33,068 bases of DNA from Clostridiales bacterium UBA4706 (lineage in GTDB: Bacteria; Bacillota; Clostridia; Oscillospirales; Oscillospiraceae): assembly GCA_002404605.1 (NCBI GenBank), contig DHKA01000101.1, positions 4,439-37,506 on the forward strand, written 5' to 3'. Position numbers and translations under genes: made by a program. Positions 23,311 through 31,070 of the stretch are shown here, piece by piece. How positions within the stretch are numbered: position 1 is the first letter of the stretch; each line of letters starts with the position of its first letter. The notes under the pieces were generated by a model, which had not been told where the DNA came from, searched no databases, and saw only the letters and a list, made by a program, of their open reading frames with translations.

Positions 23311-23685
23311 ATGGTTTTCATTTTCGGCGGTGCCTATCAGGGCAAGACCGATTTTGCCAAAGAAGCCTTCTCTCTCGCAGAGGAGGACACCTTTTCCTGC
23401 TCCGGCACGGAGATCGATTTCTCCCACCGGTGCGTGGATGATATCGAAAACTTCACGCTCGCCTGCACCCGCGCGGGGATCGATCCGGTCGAGTATTTTC
23501 GCGCGCACAAGGAAAACTGGAAGGACAGTATTCTGATCTGCCGGGACATGTTCTGCGGCGTTGTGCCGATGGGCGCGGAAACGCGCGCGTGGCGGCAGGA
23601 TACCGGCCGCCTTACGCAGTATTTAAGCCGCGAGGCCGAGCGTGTGAGCCGCATTTTCTGCGGTCTGGAGCAGCGGCTGAAATGA
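23311..23685 (+). CDS. Second, short CobU-like protein
   Basis: The 124-residue protein starts with a P-loop, FGGAYQGKT, and ends with CGVVPMGAETRAWRQDTGRLTQYL-like sequence plus ERVSRIFCGL, both of which match the N- and C-terminal ends of CobU. The middle is shorter than in CobU (usually about 170-180 residues), and the RIxxH segment that bears the guanylylated His is not seen. It may do only part of the CobU reaction or assist the first copy. An AAAGGAG site precedes the ATG, and it overlaps the next gene by ATGA. Confidence 0.75.
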   Translation: MVFIFGGAYQGKTDFAKEAFSLAEEDTFSCSGTEIDFSHRCVDDIENFTLACTRAGIDPVEYFRAHKENWKDSILICRDMFCGVVPMGAETRAWRQDTGRLTQYLSREAERVSRIFCGLEQRLK

Positions 23686-24233
23686 AGATCCTTCTGCTGC
23701 GCCACGGTATTACCGAGGCGAACGAAAAGCATCTCTACTGCGGCAGCACCGATCTGCCGCTCTCTCCGGCCGGGCGCGCCGCGCTGCGGCGGCAGAAAAT
23801 GCCCGCACCGGGCACGCGATTTATTTCGAGCGGCATGCGCCGCTGCAATGAAACGCTCGAAGCGCTCTTCGGCGCCGTGCCTTATGAGATCGAGCCGGAC
23901 TTCCGCGAAATCAACTTCGGGGATTTTGAAATGAAGAGCTACGAGATGCTGAAGGATGATCCCGCTTATCAGGCGTGGCTCACCGGCGATAACGAGAAAA
24001 ACGTCCCGCCGCACGGCGAGAGCGGGGAGCATATGACGAAGCGCGCCCTTACCGCCTTCGCGCGTGTACAGGAGGCTGGGCGCGCCGCCGTGATCGTAAC
24101 GCACGGCGGCGTGATCGCGGCGATCATGGCGTATCTTTTTCCCGAGGGAAAAAACCGCTACGAGTGGCAAAGTCCGAACGGCGGAGGGTATGTGATCGAA
24201 GACGGAAAGTATACGCTGTTTTCCCCGCGCTGA
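23682..24233 (+). CDS. Histidine phosphatase family, CobC-like (alpha-ribazole phosphatase)
   Basis: The ATG at 23682 overlaps the previous stop, and the protein begins directly with MKILLLRHGITEAN. That places the phospho-His motif RHG at the N-terminus as in the family. The second catalytic His is in VTHGGVIAA, and the family Glu region is REINFGDFE. The 183-residue length fits CobC, which removes phosphate from alpha-ribazole-5'-phosphate or from cobalamin phosphate. The role follows from the operon; other phosphomonoesterase activities cannot be excluded. Confidence 0.88.
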   Translation: MKILLLRHGITEANEKHLYCGSTDLPLSPAGRAALRRQKMPAPGTRFISSGMRRCNETLEALFGAVPYEIEPDFREINFGDFEMKSYEMLKDDPAYQAWLTGDNEKNVPPHGESGEHMTKRALTAFARVQEAGRAAVIVTHGGVIAAIMAYLFPEGKNRYEWQSPNGGGYVIEDGKYTLFSPR

Positions 24234-24247
24234 CCGGCAAAAAGCCG

Positions 24248-24276
24248 TTGAAAGAGCAGCCTTTTGCCTGTATAAT
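24248..24276 (+). promoter_or_regulatory. Promoter giving a (near-)leaderless phosphopantetheinyl transferase mRNA
   Basis: TTGAAA (24248-24253), 17 bases and TATAAT (24271-24276). The ATG is 9 bases after the -10 box, so at most two or three leader bases are expected. No ribosome site is seen. Confidence 0.75.
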
Positions 24277-24285
24277 GAAACTGTT

Positions 24286-24885
24286 ATGAACGTTTATGTG
24301 CTGGACACTGCACCGCTGCGCGGCCGCGAGCGGGAAGCGCTCGCACTGCTGCCGGAAGAGCGCCGGGAAAAGGCGCTGCGCATCCGGAGAGAGGAAGCGC
24401 GGCTGCGGAGCATCGGCGCAGCGCTTCTGCTGCGTGCGTCGGGGATCGAGCCGCCGTTTGCCTACGGCGGACACGGAAAACCGTACATCCCCGGCGGGCC
24501 GCATTTCTCGCTCACGCACAGCGGTATGCTTGCCGCGCTTGCCGTGTGTGAGACATCTGTGGGGCTGGATATTGAGAAGATCGCGCCCGTGCGCCGCACC
24601 GCGGCGCGTGCTCTCACGACCAAAGAGCGGGAATATATGGAAGCGGACCCGGAGCGGCGCTTTGCCTATCTCTGGACACGTAAGGAAGCCGCGCTCAAAT
24701 GCACCGGTGCGGGGCTCTCGCAGCCGATGAACGCCTTTTCCGTGCTGGGGGATACGGCGTCGCCGGATGGGGCGCCGCTCTCGCTCTGTACCGTGAAATA
24801 CGGAAACTATATGCTGTCAGCGGCGGTCTCGGCGCATTCGGCGGTATTTGTGCCGCAGCGCGTCGATGCGCTGGAGCTTCTGTAA
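24286..24885 (+). CDS. 4'-phosphopantetheinyl transferase, Sfp-like
   Basis: The 199-residue enzyme would attach phosphopantetheine from CoA to a carrier protein serine. Family motifs are GGHGKPYIP, HFSLTHSG, the Mg-binding VGLDIE and WTRKEAALKCTG. The size lies between AcpS (about 120) and full Sfp (about 225), typical for Sfp-type proteins in Clostridia. No carrier protein or NRPS/PKS gene is present, so the target may be elsewhere. It has its own promoter and a predicted leaderless start. Confidence 0.92.
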   Translation: MNVYVLDTAPLRGREREALALLPEERREKALRIRREEARLRSIGAALLLRASGIEPPFAYGGHGKPYIPGGPHFSLTHSGMLAALAVCETSVGLDIEKIAPVRRTAARALTTKEREYMEADPERRFAYLWTRKEAALKCTGAGLSQPMNAFSVLGDTASPDGAPLSLCTVKYGNYMLSAAVSAHSAVFVPQRVDALELL

Positions 24886-24898
24886 GGAGGATACGCTT

Positions 24899-25762
24899 AT
24901 GGAACTGAGAGAAACCGGAAAACCGGGCGCGGCTGCCGTGCTGCTCTGGCCGGACGACGGCTCGGACGCCGTCGTGTTTGCCCCGGTCGTGCACTCGCTG
25001 GAAACATCCTGCCGTGTGCTCGTTCCCGTCTTCACGCCGGAGGAGCTGTTTCCTGCGCGTGTCGCCGCAGTGGAAAGCGCCCTGCTCGCCGGGTATGACG
25101 GGCGTATCTGGGGCGCTTACGGACTACGCCGCGGCGGAAGCGCGATCCTCTCGCTTCTCGCAGGGGACAAGGTGCGCGTGCGTACCAGTGTCGTTGAAGG
25201 GGCGGTGGAGGTCCCCGCGCAGGGATTGCGGGAATTTTCCGGTACGCTCTTCCATTGGAAGGGCAGCAAGGATAAGGGCGCGCAAAAATCGTGGGAGGCG
25301 CTGCATAAGGCGTTTCCGGCGCTCCGCTCGCTCACGCTGCGAAAGCTCAAGGCGGGGCAGGACGTCGCATCCATCCGGCCGGATATTATGGCAAAACGCC
25401 TTTTGAAAGCCTTCGGCAGCGCAGGCACGGTCCGCGTGAGCACGCTTGTGCCGCACAGCGCCTCGCGCGTCTGGCGGCAGCTCAACCGCCGCCCGGCGGG
25501 AAAGGCGCTCGGACGGCTCCGGACGATGCAGCCGCTCCGCCGCACCGACGAGGACCGCACCCAGATCATCGAGGGAGCAGCAAAGGGGATCGCGCTCTGG
25601 AGCCACATGACCCGCGTGGAGCCCTGCGGGGAGTACGGCGCGGTGTGCGTCGATCAGGTGGAGATCTCCGCCGGAAAGCTCACCCCGGCCGCGATGCGCG
25701 TCGCGGAAATCTATCTGAAAGCGGTACAGAAGAGCAGAAACCGCCAAATGAGAAAAGAGTGA
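24899..25762 (+). CDS. Unusual two-domain protein: degenerate alpha/beta-hydrolase-like plus SRPBCC-like
   Basis: The start is ATG 24899, with AAGGAGG 8 bases upstream, inside the tail of the previous message. The 287 residues split in two. The first 170 resemble an alpha/beta-hydrolase layout, but the nucleophile position reads GAYGLRRGG, without the Ser/Cys/Asp expected in GxSxG. The last 115 resemble the SRPBCC/START-like helix-grip fold: VSTLVPHSASRVWRQL, a GIALWSHMTRVEP strand region, then VDQVEISAGKLTP and a long helix. It may bind rather than cleave a small hydrophobic ligand. This is based on pattern only; I do not recognise a named family. Confidence 0.55.
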   Translation: MELRETGKPGAAAVLLWPDDGSDAVVFAPVVHSLETSCRVLVPVFTPEELFPARVAAVESALLAGYDGRIWGAYGLRRGGSAILSLLAGDKVRVRTSVVEGAVEVPAQGLREFSGTLFHWKGSKDKGAQKSWEALHKAFPALRSLTLRKLKAGQDVASIRPDIMAKRLLKAFGSAGTVRVSTLVPHSASRVWRQLNRRPAGKALGRLRTMQPLRRTDEDRTQIIEGAAKGIALWSHMTRVEPCGEYGAVCVDQVEISAGKLTPAAMRVAEIYLKAVQKSRNRQMRKE

Positions 25763-25770
25763 CGGATTAT

Positions 25771-25809
25771 AAAAAAATCGGAAACAGATGCACTGTTTCC
25801 GATTTTTTT
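25771..25809 (+). terminator. Terminator after the two-domain protein
   Basis: AAAAATCGGAAACAG and CTGTTTCCGATTTTT form a 15-bp stem with loop ATGCA and a long T-run. Confidence 0.93.
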
Positions 25810-25831
25810 GCGAAATTTGTTCATTTACCTA

Positions 25832-25860
25832 TTGAATGTTCGGCTCTTGTGGATTATAAT
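25832..25860 (+). promoter_or_regulatory. Promoter of the TetR-type regulator
   Basis: TTGAAT (25832-25837), 17 bases and TATAAT (25855-25860); the start codon follows at 25908 with a GAGGAGG site. Confidence 0.75.
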
Positions 25861-25907
25861 TTCCAGTGTATGATAAATAACAAACCCATCGAGGAGGAAC
25901 CGGATAA

Positions 25908-26486
25908 ATGGCAGAACGGGAAACCGAAGACCGTCGAGTACGGAAAACAAAAAAACAGCTTCGCGGCGCGCTTACGTCGCTGCTTCTTGAAAAGGACATC
26001 AGCCGCGTCACGGTGCGCGATGTGGCAGATCTCGCGGACGTGAACCGCGGCACATTTTATGCGCACTACAGCGATGTGTACGATCTTCTCCACCAGCTCG
26101 AGGACGACCTCCTGCGCCGTCTGGACGATGTCGGCAGCCGCCACAACGCCCGCCAGTCGGACGGGAAAACGTTCCGGTATCTGACCGACCTTTTCACGCT
26201 TGCGAGCGAGTATTCGGACATTTTCTACACGCTTTACTGCCGCAGCGGAGATTCCGAATTCCAGGACAAGATCTTCAATAAGCTCAAGTACCAGTACCTT
26301 TATGAGTTCCTGTCCATCTTCGGCGGGAGCGAATCCGAAAAGCTGGACTACTGCGCTTCATTCATCGTGGCCGGCATGTGCACGCTCGCCAAGGTGTGGA
26401 TCGAAAACGGTATGCGCGAAACGCCGGAGGAAATGGCGCGTCTTGGCGGCGCGTTCGTGATGCACGGCGTCGAAATGCTCCAGTGA
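25908..26486 (+). CDS. TetR/AcrR family regulator
   Basis: The 192-residue protein has the N-terminal TetR helix-turn-helix: RKTKKQLRGALTSLLLE, VTVRDVADLADVNRGTFYAHYSDVYDLL (about residues 35-62, given by its ends and key FYAHY motif). An all-helical ligand-binding part follows. The C-terminal pattern is like the DhaS/TetR_C_7 group common in Clostridia. The next gene starts two bases after the stop, so its likely target or partner is the small membrane protein. Confidence 0.9.
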   Translation: MAERETEDRRVRKTKKQLRGALTSLLLEKDISRVTVRDVADLADVNRGTFYAHYSDVYDLLHQLEDDLLRRLDDVGSRHNARQSDGKTFRYLTDLFTLASEYSDIFYTLYCRSGDSEFQDKIFNKLKYQYLYEFLSIFGGSESEKLDYCASFIVAGMCTLAKVWIENGMRETPEEMARLGGAFVMHGVEMLQ

Positions 26487-26487
26487 T

Positions 26488-26769
26488 ATGAACATCGTCC
26501 ATGTTCTGGAAGCGGGTATGCTTGTCTGCTTCGGAGTCTCGTGGCCGTTCAACATCGCAAAGTCCCTCCGTTCCCGCACCGCGAAGGGCAAGAGCGTCAT
26601 TTATGAGATCCTTGTCGTTGTCGGCTATTTCTTTGGACTGGCCGCAAAGATCATCCTCGGCGACGTGAACTACGTGATGATTTTCTACATTGTGGATATC
26701 CTCATGGTCACGACCGACATCATCCTGACGTTCCGCAACCGCCGTCTCGACCGCGAGCGCGACGGCTGA
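26488..26769 (+). CDS. SemiSWEET/PQ-loop-like small membrane protein
   Basis: The 93-residue protein has three hydrophobic segments (about 6-22, 39-57 and 62-82). The CFGVSWPFNIAKSLRSRTAKGKS stretch, given by key residues WPFNI and KGKS, resembles the PQ-loop and following turn of bacterial SemiSWEET transporters, with WP in place of PQ. These proteins dimerise to move sugars or related solutes. It starts one base after the TetR-type gene's stop and ends before a strong terminator. Substrate unknown. Confidence 0.7.
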   Translation: MNIVHVLEAGMLVCFGVSWPFNIAKSLRSRTAKGKSVIYEILVVVGYFFGLAAKIILGDVNYVMIFYIVDILMVTTDIILTFRNRRLDRERDG

Positions 26770-26793
26770 TCATCCCTGCTGTACTATAACAAT

Positions 26794-26838
26794 AAAGACC
26801 GGAGAAAAGCCATGCAAACGGCAGTTCTCCGGTCTTTT
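26794..26838 (+). terminator. Terminator of the TetR/membrane protein operon
   Basis: AAAGACCGGAGAA (26794-26806) pairs with TTCTCCGGTCTTT (26825-26837), followed by TAT. It separates the operon from the CRISPR-Cas locus. Confidence 0.9.
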
Positions 26839-26870
26839 ATATAAACAATGTAAGAAAAAATTCGTGCTTA

Positions 26871-26899
26871 TTGTAAAATAGGGGGAGATATGATATTCT
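26871..26899 (+). promoter_or_regulatory. Candidate promoter upstream of the cas operon
   Basis: TTGTAA (26871-26876), 17 bases and TATTCT (26894-26899) with TGA before it (extended -10). A hairpin at 26928-26969 with T-rich arm would terminate or attenuate this transcript before cas9, so its role is uncertain. Confidence 0.4.
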
Positions 26900-26927
26900 T
26901 TTACCGAACCTAAACACGTTCCGGCGG

Positions 26928-26969
26928 GAAAGCAAAAGGTCCCGCTCATCGGCGGGACCTTTTGCTTTC
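26928..26969. terminator. Bidirectional hairpin terminator (end of tracrRNA; attenuator for cas9 side)
   Basis: An 18-bp perfect stem (26928-26945 with 26952-26969) has loop TCATCG. Its core GGTCCCGC/GCGGGACC is followed by TTTTGCTTT on both strands. On the - strand it ends the tracrRNA; on the + strand it can stop read-through toward cas9. Confidence 0.85.
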
Positions 26970-27052
26970 ACACACTGTGAATCCGCAACTCAATGCGGTA
27001 AGGGCGCAGAACGCTTATTTGAACTTGTAGTGTAATCCCAAGTGGTAGTAGG
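26928..27052 (-). ncRNA. tracrRNA, antisense to the cas9 leader region
   Basis: Read on the - strand, TTACACTAC (27035-27027) is the exact complement of GTAGTGTAA in the CRISPR repeat at the window end. AAGT (27026-27023) and TCAAAT (27022-27017) follow. TCAAAT pairs with the repeat start GTTTGA (one G-U). This gives a lower stem, an upper stem and the GA/AAGU bulge seen in Streptococcus pyogenes crRNA:tracrRNA. Downstream come a small nexus hairpin (27014-27004), CCGCA/TGCGG (26998-26983), TTCACA/TGTGAA (26981-26967) and the terminator hairpin. The 5' end is uncertain. A TTGACA box lies at 27091-27086, but the best -10 (TATAGA, 27063-27058) is 22 bases away. Confidence 0.88.
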
Positions 27053-27107
27053 GATCATCTATATTTTTAGCATATTTTTGGAATTTGTCAATAGAGGAGG
27101 ACCAAAA

Positions 27108-30100
27108 ATGGAAGAGAGAGGATCAAACCGGATAAATTCTCCGTATTTTATCGGCCTTGATGTAGGTACAAATTCCGTGGGCTGGGCAGCGACTGACCAG
27201 GAATACAACGTTCTCCGATTCAAAGGAAATTCCATGTGGGGCGCAAGACTGTTCGACGAAGCAAAACCGGCGGCGGAGCGTCGTATGGCGCGTGTTGCCC
27301 GCCGGCGTCTGGAGCGGAGAAAACAGAGACTTCTGTATCTGGAAGAATTCTTCTCTGCGGAGATCGGAAAGACTGACCCGCTCTTTTTCCGACGACTGCA
27401 TGAAAGCGCGCTTTTTCCGGACGATAAGACATCCGGAACCGGGAAGTACGCGCTTTTCAATGACCCGGACTTCACTGACCGCGATTATCTGCGCCGGTAC
27501 CCCACGGTGTACCACCTGCGCAGCGAGCTGGTGCATTCTTCCGAACCCCATGATCCGCGACTTGTGTTTCTGGCGCTTCACCATATCATCAAGCACCGCG
27601 GCCATTTTCTCTATGAAACCTTGGAAAACGGCGATGAGTGCTTGACTGTGGATGCGGCATTGCAGGAACTAAAAGAATATCTGGCGGAAGAAATGGAAAT
27701 CAATTTCGTACCGGATGCTGCCTTTGCTGCAATCCTTTTCAATCGTGAGCTGCGCATTTCCCAGAAAAAAGCCGCATTGCGCGCGGCTCTGGGCACATCG
27801 ACGGTGACGGACGGAAGCGGCGCGGATCTGAAAGCCATAGCCGACCTTCTTGCCGGGGCAAAAGTAAAGCTCGCTGCAATTTATGATGATCCGGAACTGA
27901 AGGACGCAGAGCCCGCAAGCGTTGCGCTGAGCGACGACCTGGACGCAGTGTTTGACGCTCTCTCATCGACTCTCGGTGAGCGGGCGGAACTGCTGCTTGC
28001 AGCGAAAAAGGTTTTTGACGCGGCGCGTCTTTCGGAAATGCGCGGCGGAGAAGAGTATCTCTGCGACGCGAAAGTCTGCCAATATAACAAGAACCACGCC
28101 GGTCTCCGTGCGCTGAAAGCCTATGTGAGAGAAGCGACGCCGGATCGATACCGGAACATATTCTATAAAAACGCGAAGTATCCGAATAACTATGCCGCCT
28201 ACAGCCGCTATCGATCGGAGAGCGGCGACAAGACCTGCAAACAAGAGGACTTCTGTGCGTTTCTTAAATCTGTACTTCCAAAACCGGCGGCGGAACATCC
28301 GTTCGCGCCGCTGTATGCACAGATCGAGGAGAAGACGTTCCTTCCGCGGCTGACCGGCAGTGAAAACGGCATTATCCCCTATCAGCTCCATCGTCAGGAG
28401 CTGCGAAAGATCCTGGATAATGCATCGGCGTATCTGCCGTTTCTGCTGGAAGAAGACGCGGACGGCATCTCCGTACGCGAGAAGATCGAAGCGGTGTTTT
28501 CCTTCCGCGTGCCGTATTACGTCGGGACGATGAAAGGTCCTTGGGCGGCGCGGACCGGAGAGAAGGTCTATCCATGGAATTTTGAAAGAGTTGTGGATCT
28601 GGACGCGAGCGCGGCGGCCTTTCTGAAAGACCTGATCGGAAAATGCACCTACACCGGCGCGCCGGTGCTGCCGAAGGACTCGCTGCTGTACAGCGAATTC
28701 ATGCTTCTCAACGAGCTGAACCCGCTGCGTCTCAACGGAAACGAGCTCCCGGTCAGCGTAAAACAGAAGCTCATAGAAGATCTTTTTAAAAAGGAAAACC
28801 GCCGGGTAACGAAAAAGAGGATCCTGGATTATCTGGTCATGCATGGGTATGCCGCTAAAACCGATGAGATCAGCGGCATCAACGATACGGTAAAGACCCG
28901 CTTGAGATCGTACCACGATTTTGCGCCGCTGTTTCCCAAGCTCGGCGAAGAGGCGGTCGAGAAGATCATAGAGGGAACGCTTGTCTATAACGGCGATAAG
29001 CGTATGCTGCGACGTTGGCTGAAAAAGAATTTCCCCGTGCTGAGCGATGACGAACTGCAGAGGATCTGCCGTCTGAAATATGCCGATTGGGGACGTCTTT
29101 CCGGAGAATTTCTTACGGAGCTGTATTCCGCCGCCGACGAGCGGGGAGAGGCGCAGAATATTATAGGCTTTCTGCGAAATACCAATCTCAATCTCATGCA
29201 GCTTCTCCATGACCCGAGATATAAAAATCTGGCGGAGGCGGCGGAGGAGCGGCGGCATGCCCGGTTCGGCGGCGACAGTCTCCGAGCGCAGCTGGACGAA
29301 ATGTACATTTCTCCCGCCGTGCGCCGCAGCATCTGGCAAACGTTGAAGATCACCGACGAGATCGCCCATATCCGCGGCGGCGCGCCGGAGAAGATCTTCG
29401 TTGAGGTTGCTCGCGGCGAGGATAAGGAGAAGAAGGGAACACGAACCAAATCCAGAAAAGAGCGGCTGATGGAGCTTTATAAAGCGTGTGGGGAGGATAG
29501 TGGCACGCTTTACGATCGGCTGGCGGCCACGGATGAGGGCAATCTGCGGAAAGACAAGCTGTTCCTTTACTATACGCAGTTCGGGAAATGCATGTATTCC
29601 GGTGAGCCCATCGATCTGGAAACGGCGCTGCGCGATGATACAACGTATGATATCGATCACATCTTCCCGCGTTCCCGGATCAAGGATGACAGCATCGATA
29701 ACCGCGTGCTGGTCAAGAGCGTTCTTAACCGTGAAAAGACGAACGCCTATCCGATCTCGCAGGATATCCGCAGCAAAATGCTTCCGTTCTGGACCATGCT
29801 GCATGATAAGGAAATGATCAGCGATAAAAAGTTCGACCGTCTGAAACGAAATACGGAACTGACGGATGACGAGCTGGCAGCCTTCGTACAGCGCCAGCTT
29901 ACCGAGACGCAGCAGTCCACAAAAGCGCTTGCGCAGCTTTTGAAGGGGAGATATCCGGAAGCGGAGATCGTATACTCCAAGGCGGGCAACGTTTCGGAAT
30001 TTCGGCAGGAGTTCGGCCTTCTCAAGTGTCGTGAGGTGAACGACCTGCACCATGCCAAGGACGCCTACCTGAATATCGTTGTCGGCAACGTATATAAGAC

Positions 30101-31064
30101 AAAGTTTACCGACCGCTTTTTCCTGAATATCCGAAAAGAGAATTACAGTCTCAAAAAAGTCTTTGACTGGGACACGCCGGGCGCGTGGAAAGCGGACGGG
30201 ACGAGCATCACCACGGTAAAAAAGTACATGGCGAAGAATAACCCCATCGTCACCCGCATGCCGCGAGAGGAGAAGGGGCAGCTCTTCAATCTGAACATCA
30301 TGCCCGCCGGACAGGGGCAGCTTCCCATCAAAGCCGGGAAGCCCATTGAGAAATACGGCGGATACAACAAGCTGGCCGGCTCGTATTACTGCGTTGTGGA
30401 GCATACGGAAAAGAAAAAGCGCGTTCGCTCCATCGAAACTGTGCTGCTCTATGCCCGCAGTTTGTATGAAAGCGATCCGGTAAAGTATTGCCGTGAGATA
30501 CTCGGCCTTGCGGATCCAGCGATCGTTGTGCCGAAGATCCGCATAGATGCCCTTCTGGAATTGGATGGTTTCCGGCTTTATCCATCGGGAAGAACCGGTG
30601 ATATGATCGTCTACAAGCACGGATACCCGCTTGCCATCGGCGCTGAAAGGGAGCGTTACATCCGCAATCTGACAAAATACATAGAACGCTGTACAAAGAT
30701 CGAATATCCGGCAACGGCCTATGACGGGATCAGCGCGGAAGAGAACGCAGCGCTGTACAACTGGTTTATCGACAGACTGGGAAGCAGTGTGTACGGAAAG
30801 CTCATGCCGTCTCTCCTTGCAAATCTGAAAGCCGGCACCGAGACGTTTGAAAAGATGAGTATCCTCTCACAGGCGAAAACATTGATGGAGATTTTGAAAG
30901 CATTCAAGTGCGATGCGCAGAACCCCAACCTGAAAGAGCTTTGCGGCAAGGGACTCGTTGGGAGAATCCAGAAAAAATCTGCTCTGCAAGGCTTCCAAAC
31001 GGCGTATCTCATCCATCAATCGCCGACTGGCCTGTACGAGTACCGCACCGATCTTCTGCATTGA
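27108..31064 (+). CDS. cas9: CRISPR-associated endonuclease Cas9, type II-A
   Basis: The start is ATG 27108 with GAGGAGG upstream; an in-frame GTG at 27042 lacks a site and would overlap the tracrRNA. The 1318-residue protein is the size of S. pyogenes Cas9 (1368). RuvC-I is YFIGLDVGTNSVGWA (D18), followed by the Arg-rich bridge helix (RRMARVARRRLERRKQR). RuvC-II is IFVEVARGED (E766). HNH is YDIDHIFPRSR (D850, H851) with N874. RuvC-III is LHHAKDAYL (H982, D985). All nuclease residues are intact, so it should cut both strands guided by crRNA:tracrRNA. The C-terminal PAM-reading part is present, but the PAM cannot be inferred. cas1 follows after 6 bases. Confidence 0.97.
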   Translation: MEERGSNRINSPYFIGLDVGTNSVGWAATDQEYNVLRFKGNSMWGARLFDEAKPAAERRMARVARRRLERRKQRLLYLEEFFSAEIGKTDPLFFRRLHESALFPDDKTSGTGKYALFNDPDFTDRDYLRRYPTVYHLRSELVHSSEPHDPRLVFLALHHIIKHRGHFLYETLENGDECLTVDAALQELKEYLAEEMEINFVPDAAFAAILFNRELRISQKKAALRAALGTSTVTDGSGADLKAIADLLAGAKVKLAAIYDDPELKDAEPASVALSDDLDAVFDALSSTLGERAELLLAAKKVFDAARLSEMRGGEEYLCDAKVCQYNKNHAGLRALKAYVREATPDRYRNIFYKNAKYPNNYAAYSRYRSESGDKTCKQEDFCAFLKSVLPKPAAEHPFAPLYAQIEEKTFLPRLTGSENGIIPYQLHRQELRKILDNASAYLPFLLEEDADGISVREKIEAVFSFRVPYYVGTMKGPWAARTGEKVYPWNFERVVDLDASAAAFLKDLIGKCTYTGAPVLPKDSLLYSEFMLLNELNPLRLNGNELPVSVKQKLIEDLFKKENRRVTKKRILDYLVMHGYAAKTDEISGINDTVKTRLRSYHDFAPLFPKLGEEAVEKIIEGTLVYNGDKRMLRRWLKKNFPVLSDDELQRICRLKYADWGRLSGEFLTELYSAADERGEAQNIIGFLRNTNLNLMQLLHDPRYKNLAEAAEERRHARFGGDSLRAQLDEMYISPAVRRSIWQTLKITDEIAHIRGGAPEKIFVEVARGEDKEKKGTRTKSRKERLMELYKACGEDSGTLYDRLAATDEGNLRKDKLFLYYTQFGKCMYSGEPIDLETALRDDTTYDIDHIFPRSRIKDDSIDNRVLVKSVLNREKTNAYPISQDIRSKMLPFWTMLHDKEMISDKKFDRLKRNTELTDDELAAFVQRQLTETQQSTKALAQLLKGRYPEAEIVYSKAGNVSEFRQEFGLLKCREVNDLHHAKDAYLNIVVGNVYKTKFTDRFFLNIRKENYSLKKVFDWDTPGAWKADGTSITTVKKYMAKNNPIVTRMPREEKGQLFNLNIMPAGQGQLPIKAGKPIEKYGGYNKLAGSYYCVVEHTEKKKRVRSIETVLLYARSLYESDPVKYCREILGLADPAIVVPKIRIDALLELDGFRLYPSGRTGDMIVYKHGYPLAIGAERERYIRNLTKYIERCTKIEYPATAYDGISAEENAALYNWFIDRLGSSVYGKLMPSLLANLKAGTETFEKMSILSQAKTLMEILKAFKCDAQNPNLKELCGKGLVGRIQKKSALQGFQTAYLIHQSPTGLYEYRTDLLH

Positions 31065-31070
31065 AAAACC

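Noticed and set aside
27042..27107. Upstream in-frame GTG start for cas9 at 27042
   Set aside because: It would add 22 residues absent from Cas9 families, has no ribosome site and overlaps the tracrRNA; ATG 27108 has GAGGAGG.
27963..30620. An 885-codon open frame on the - strand inside cas9
   Set aside because: It is fully antisense to Cas9 domains, with no promoter, ribosome site or domain.
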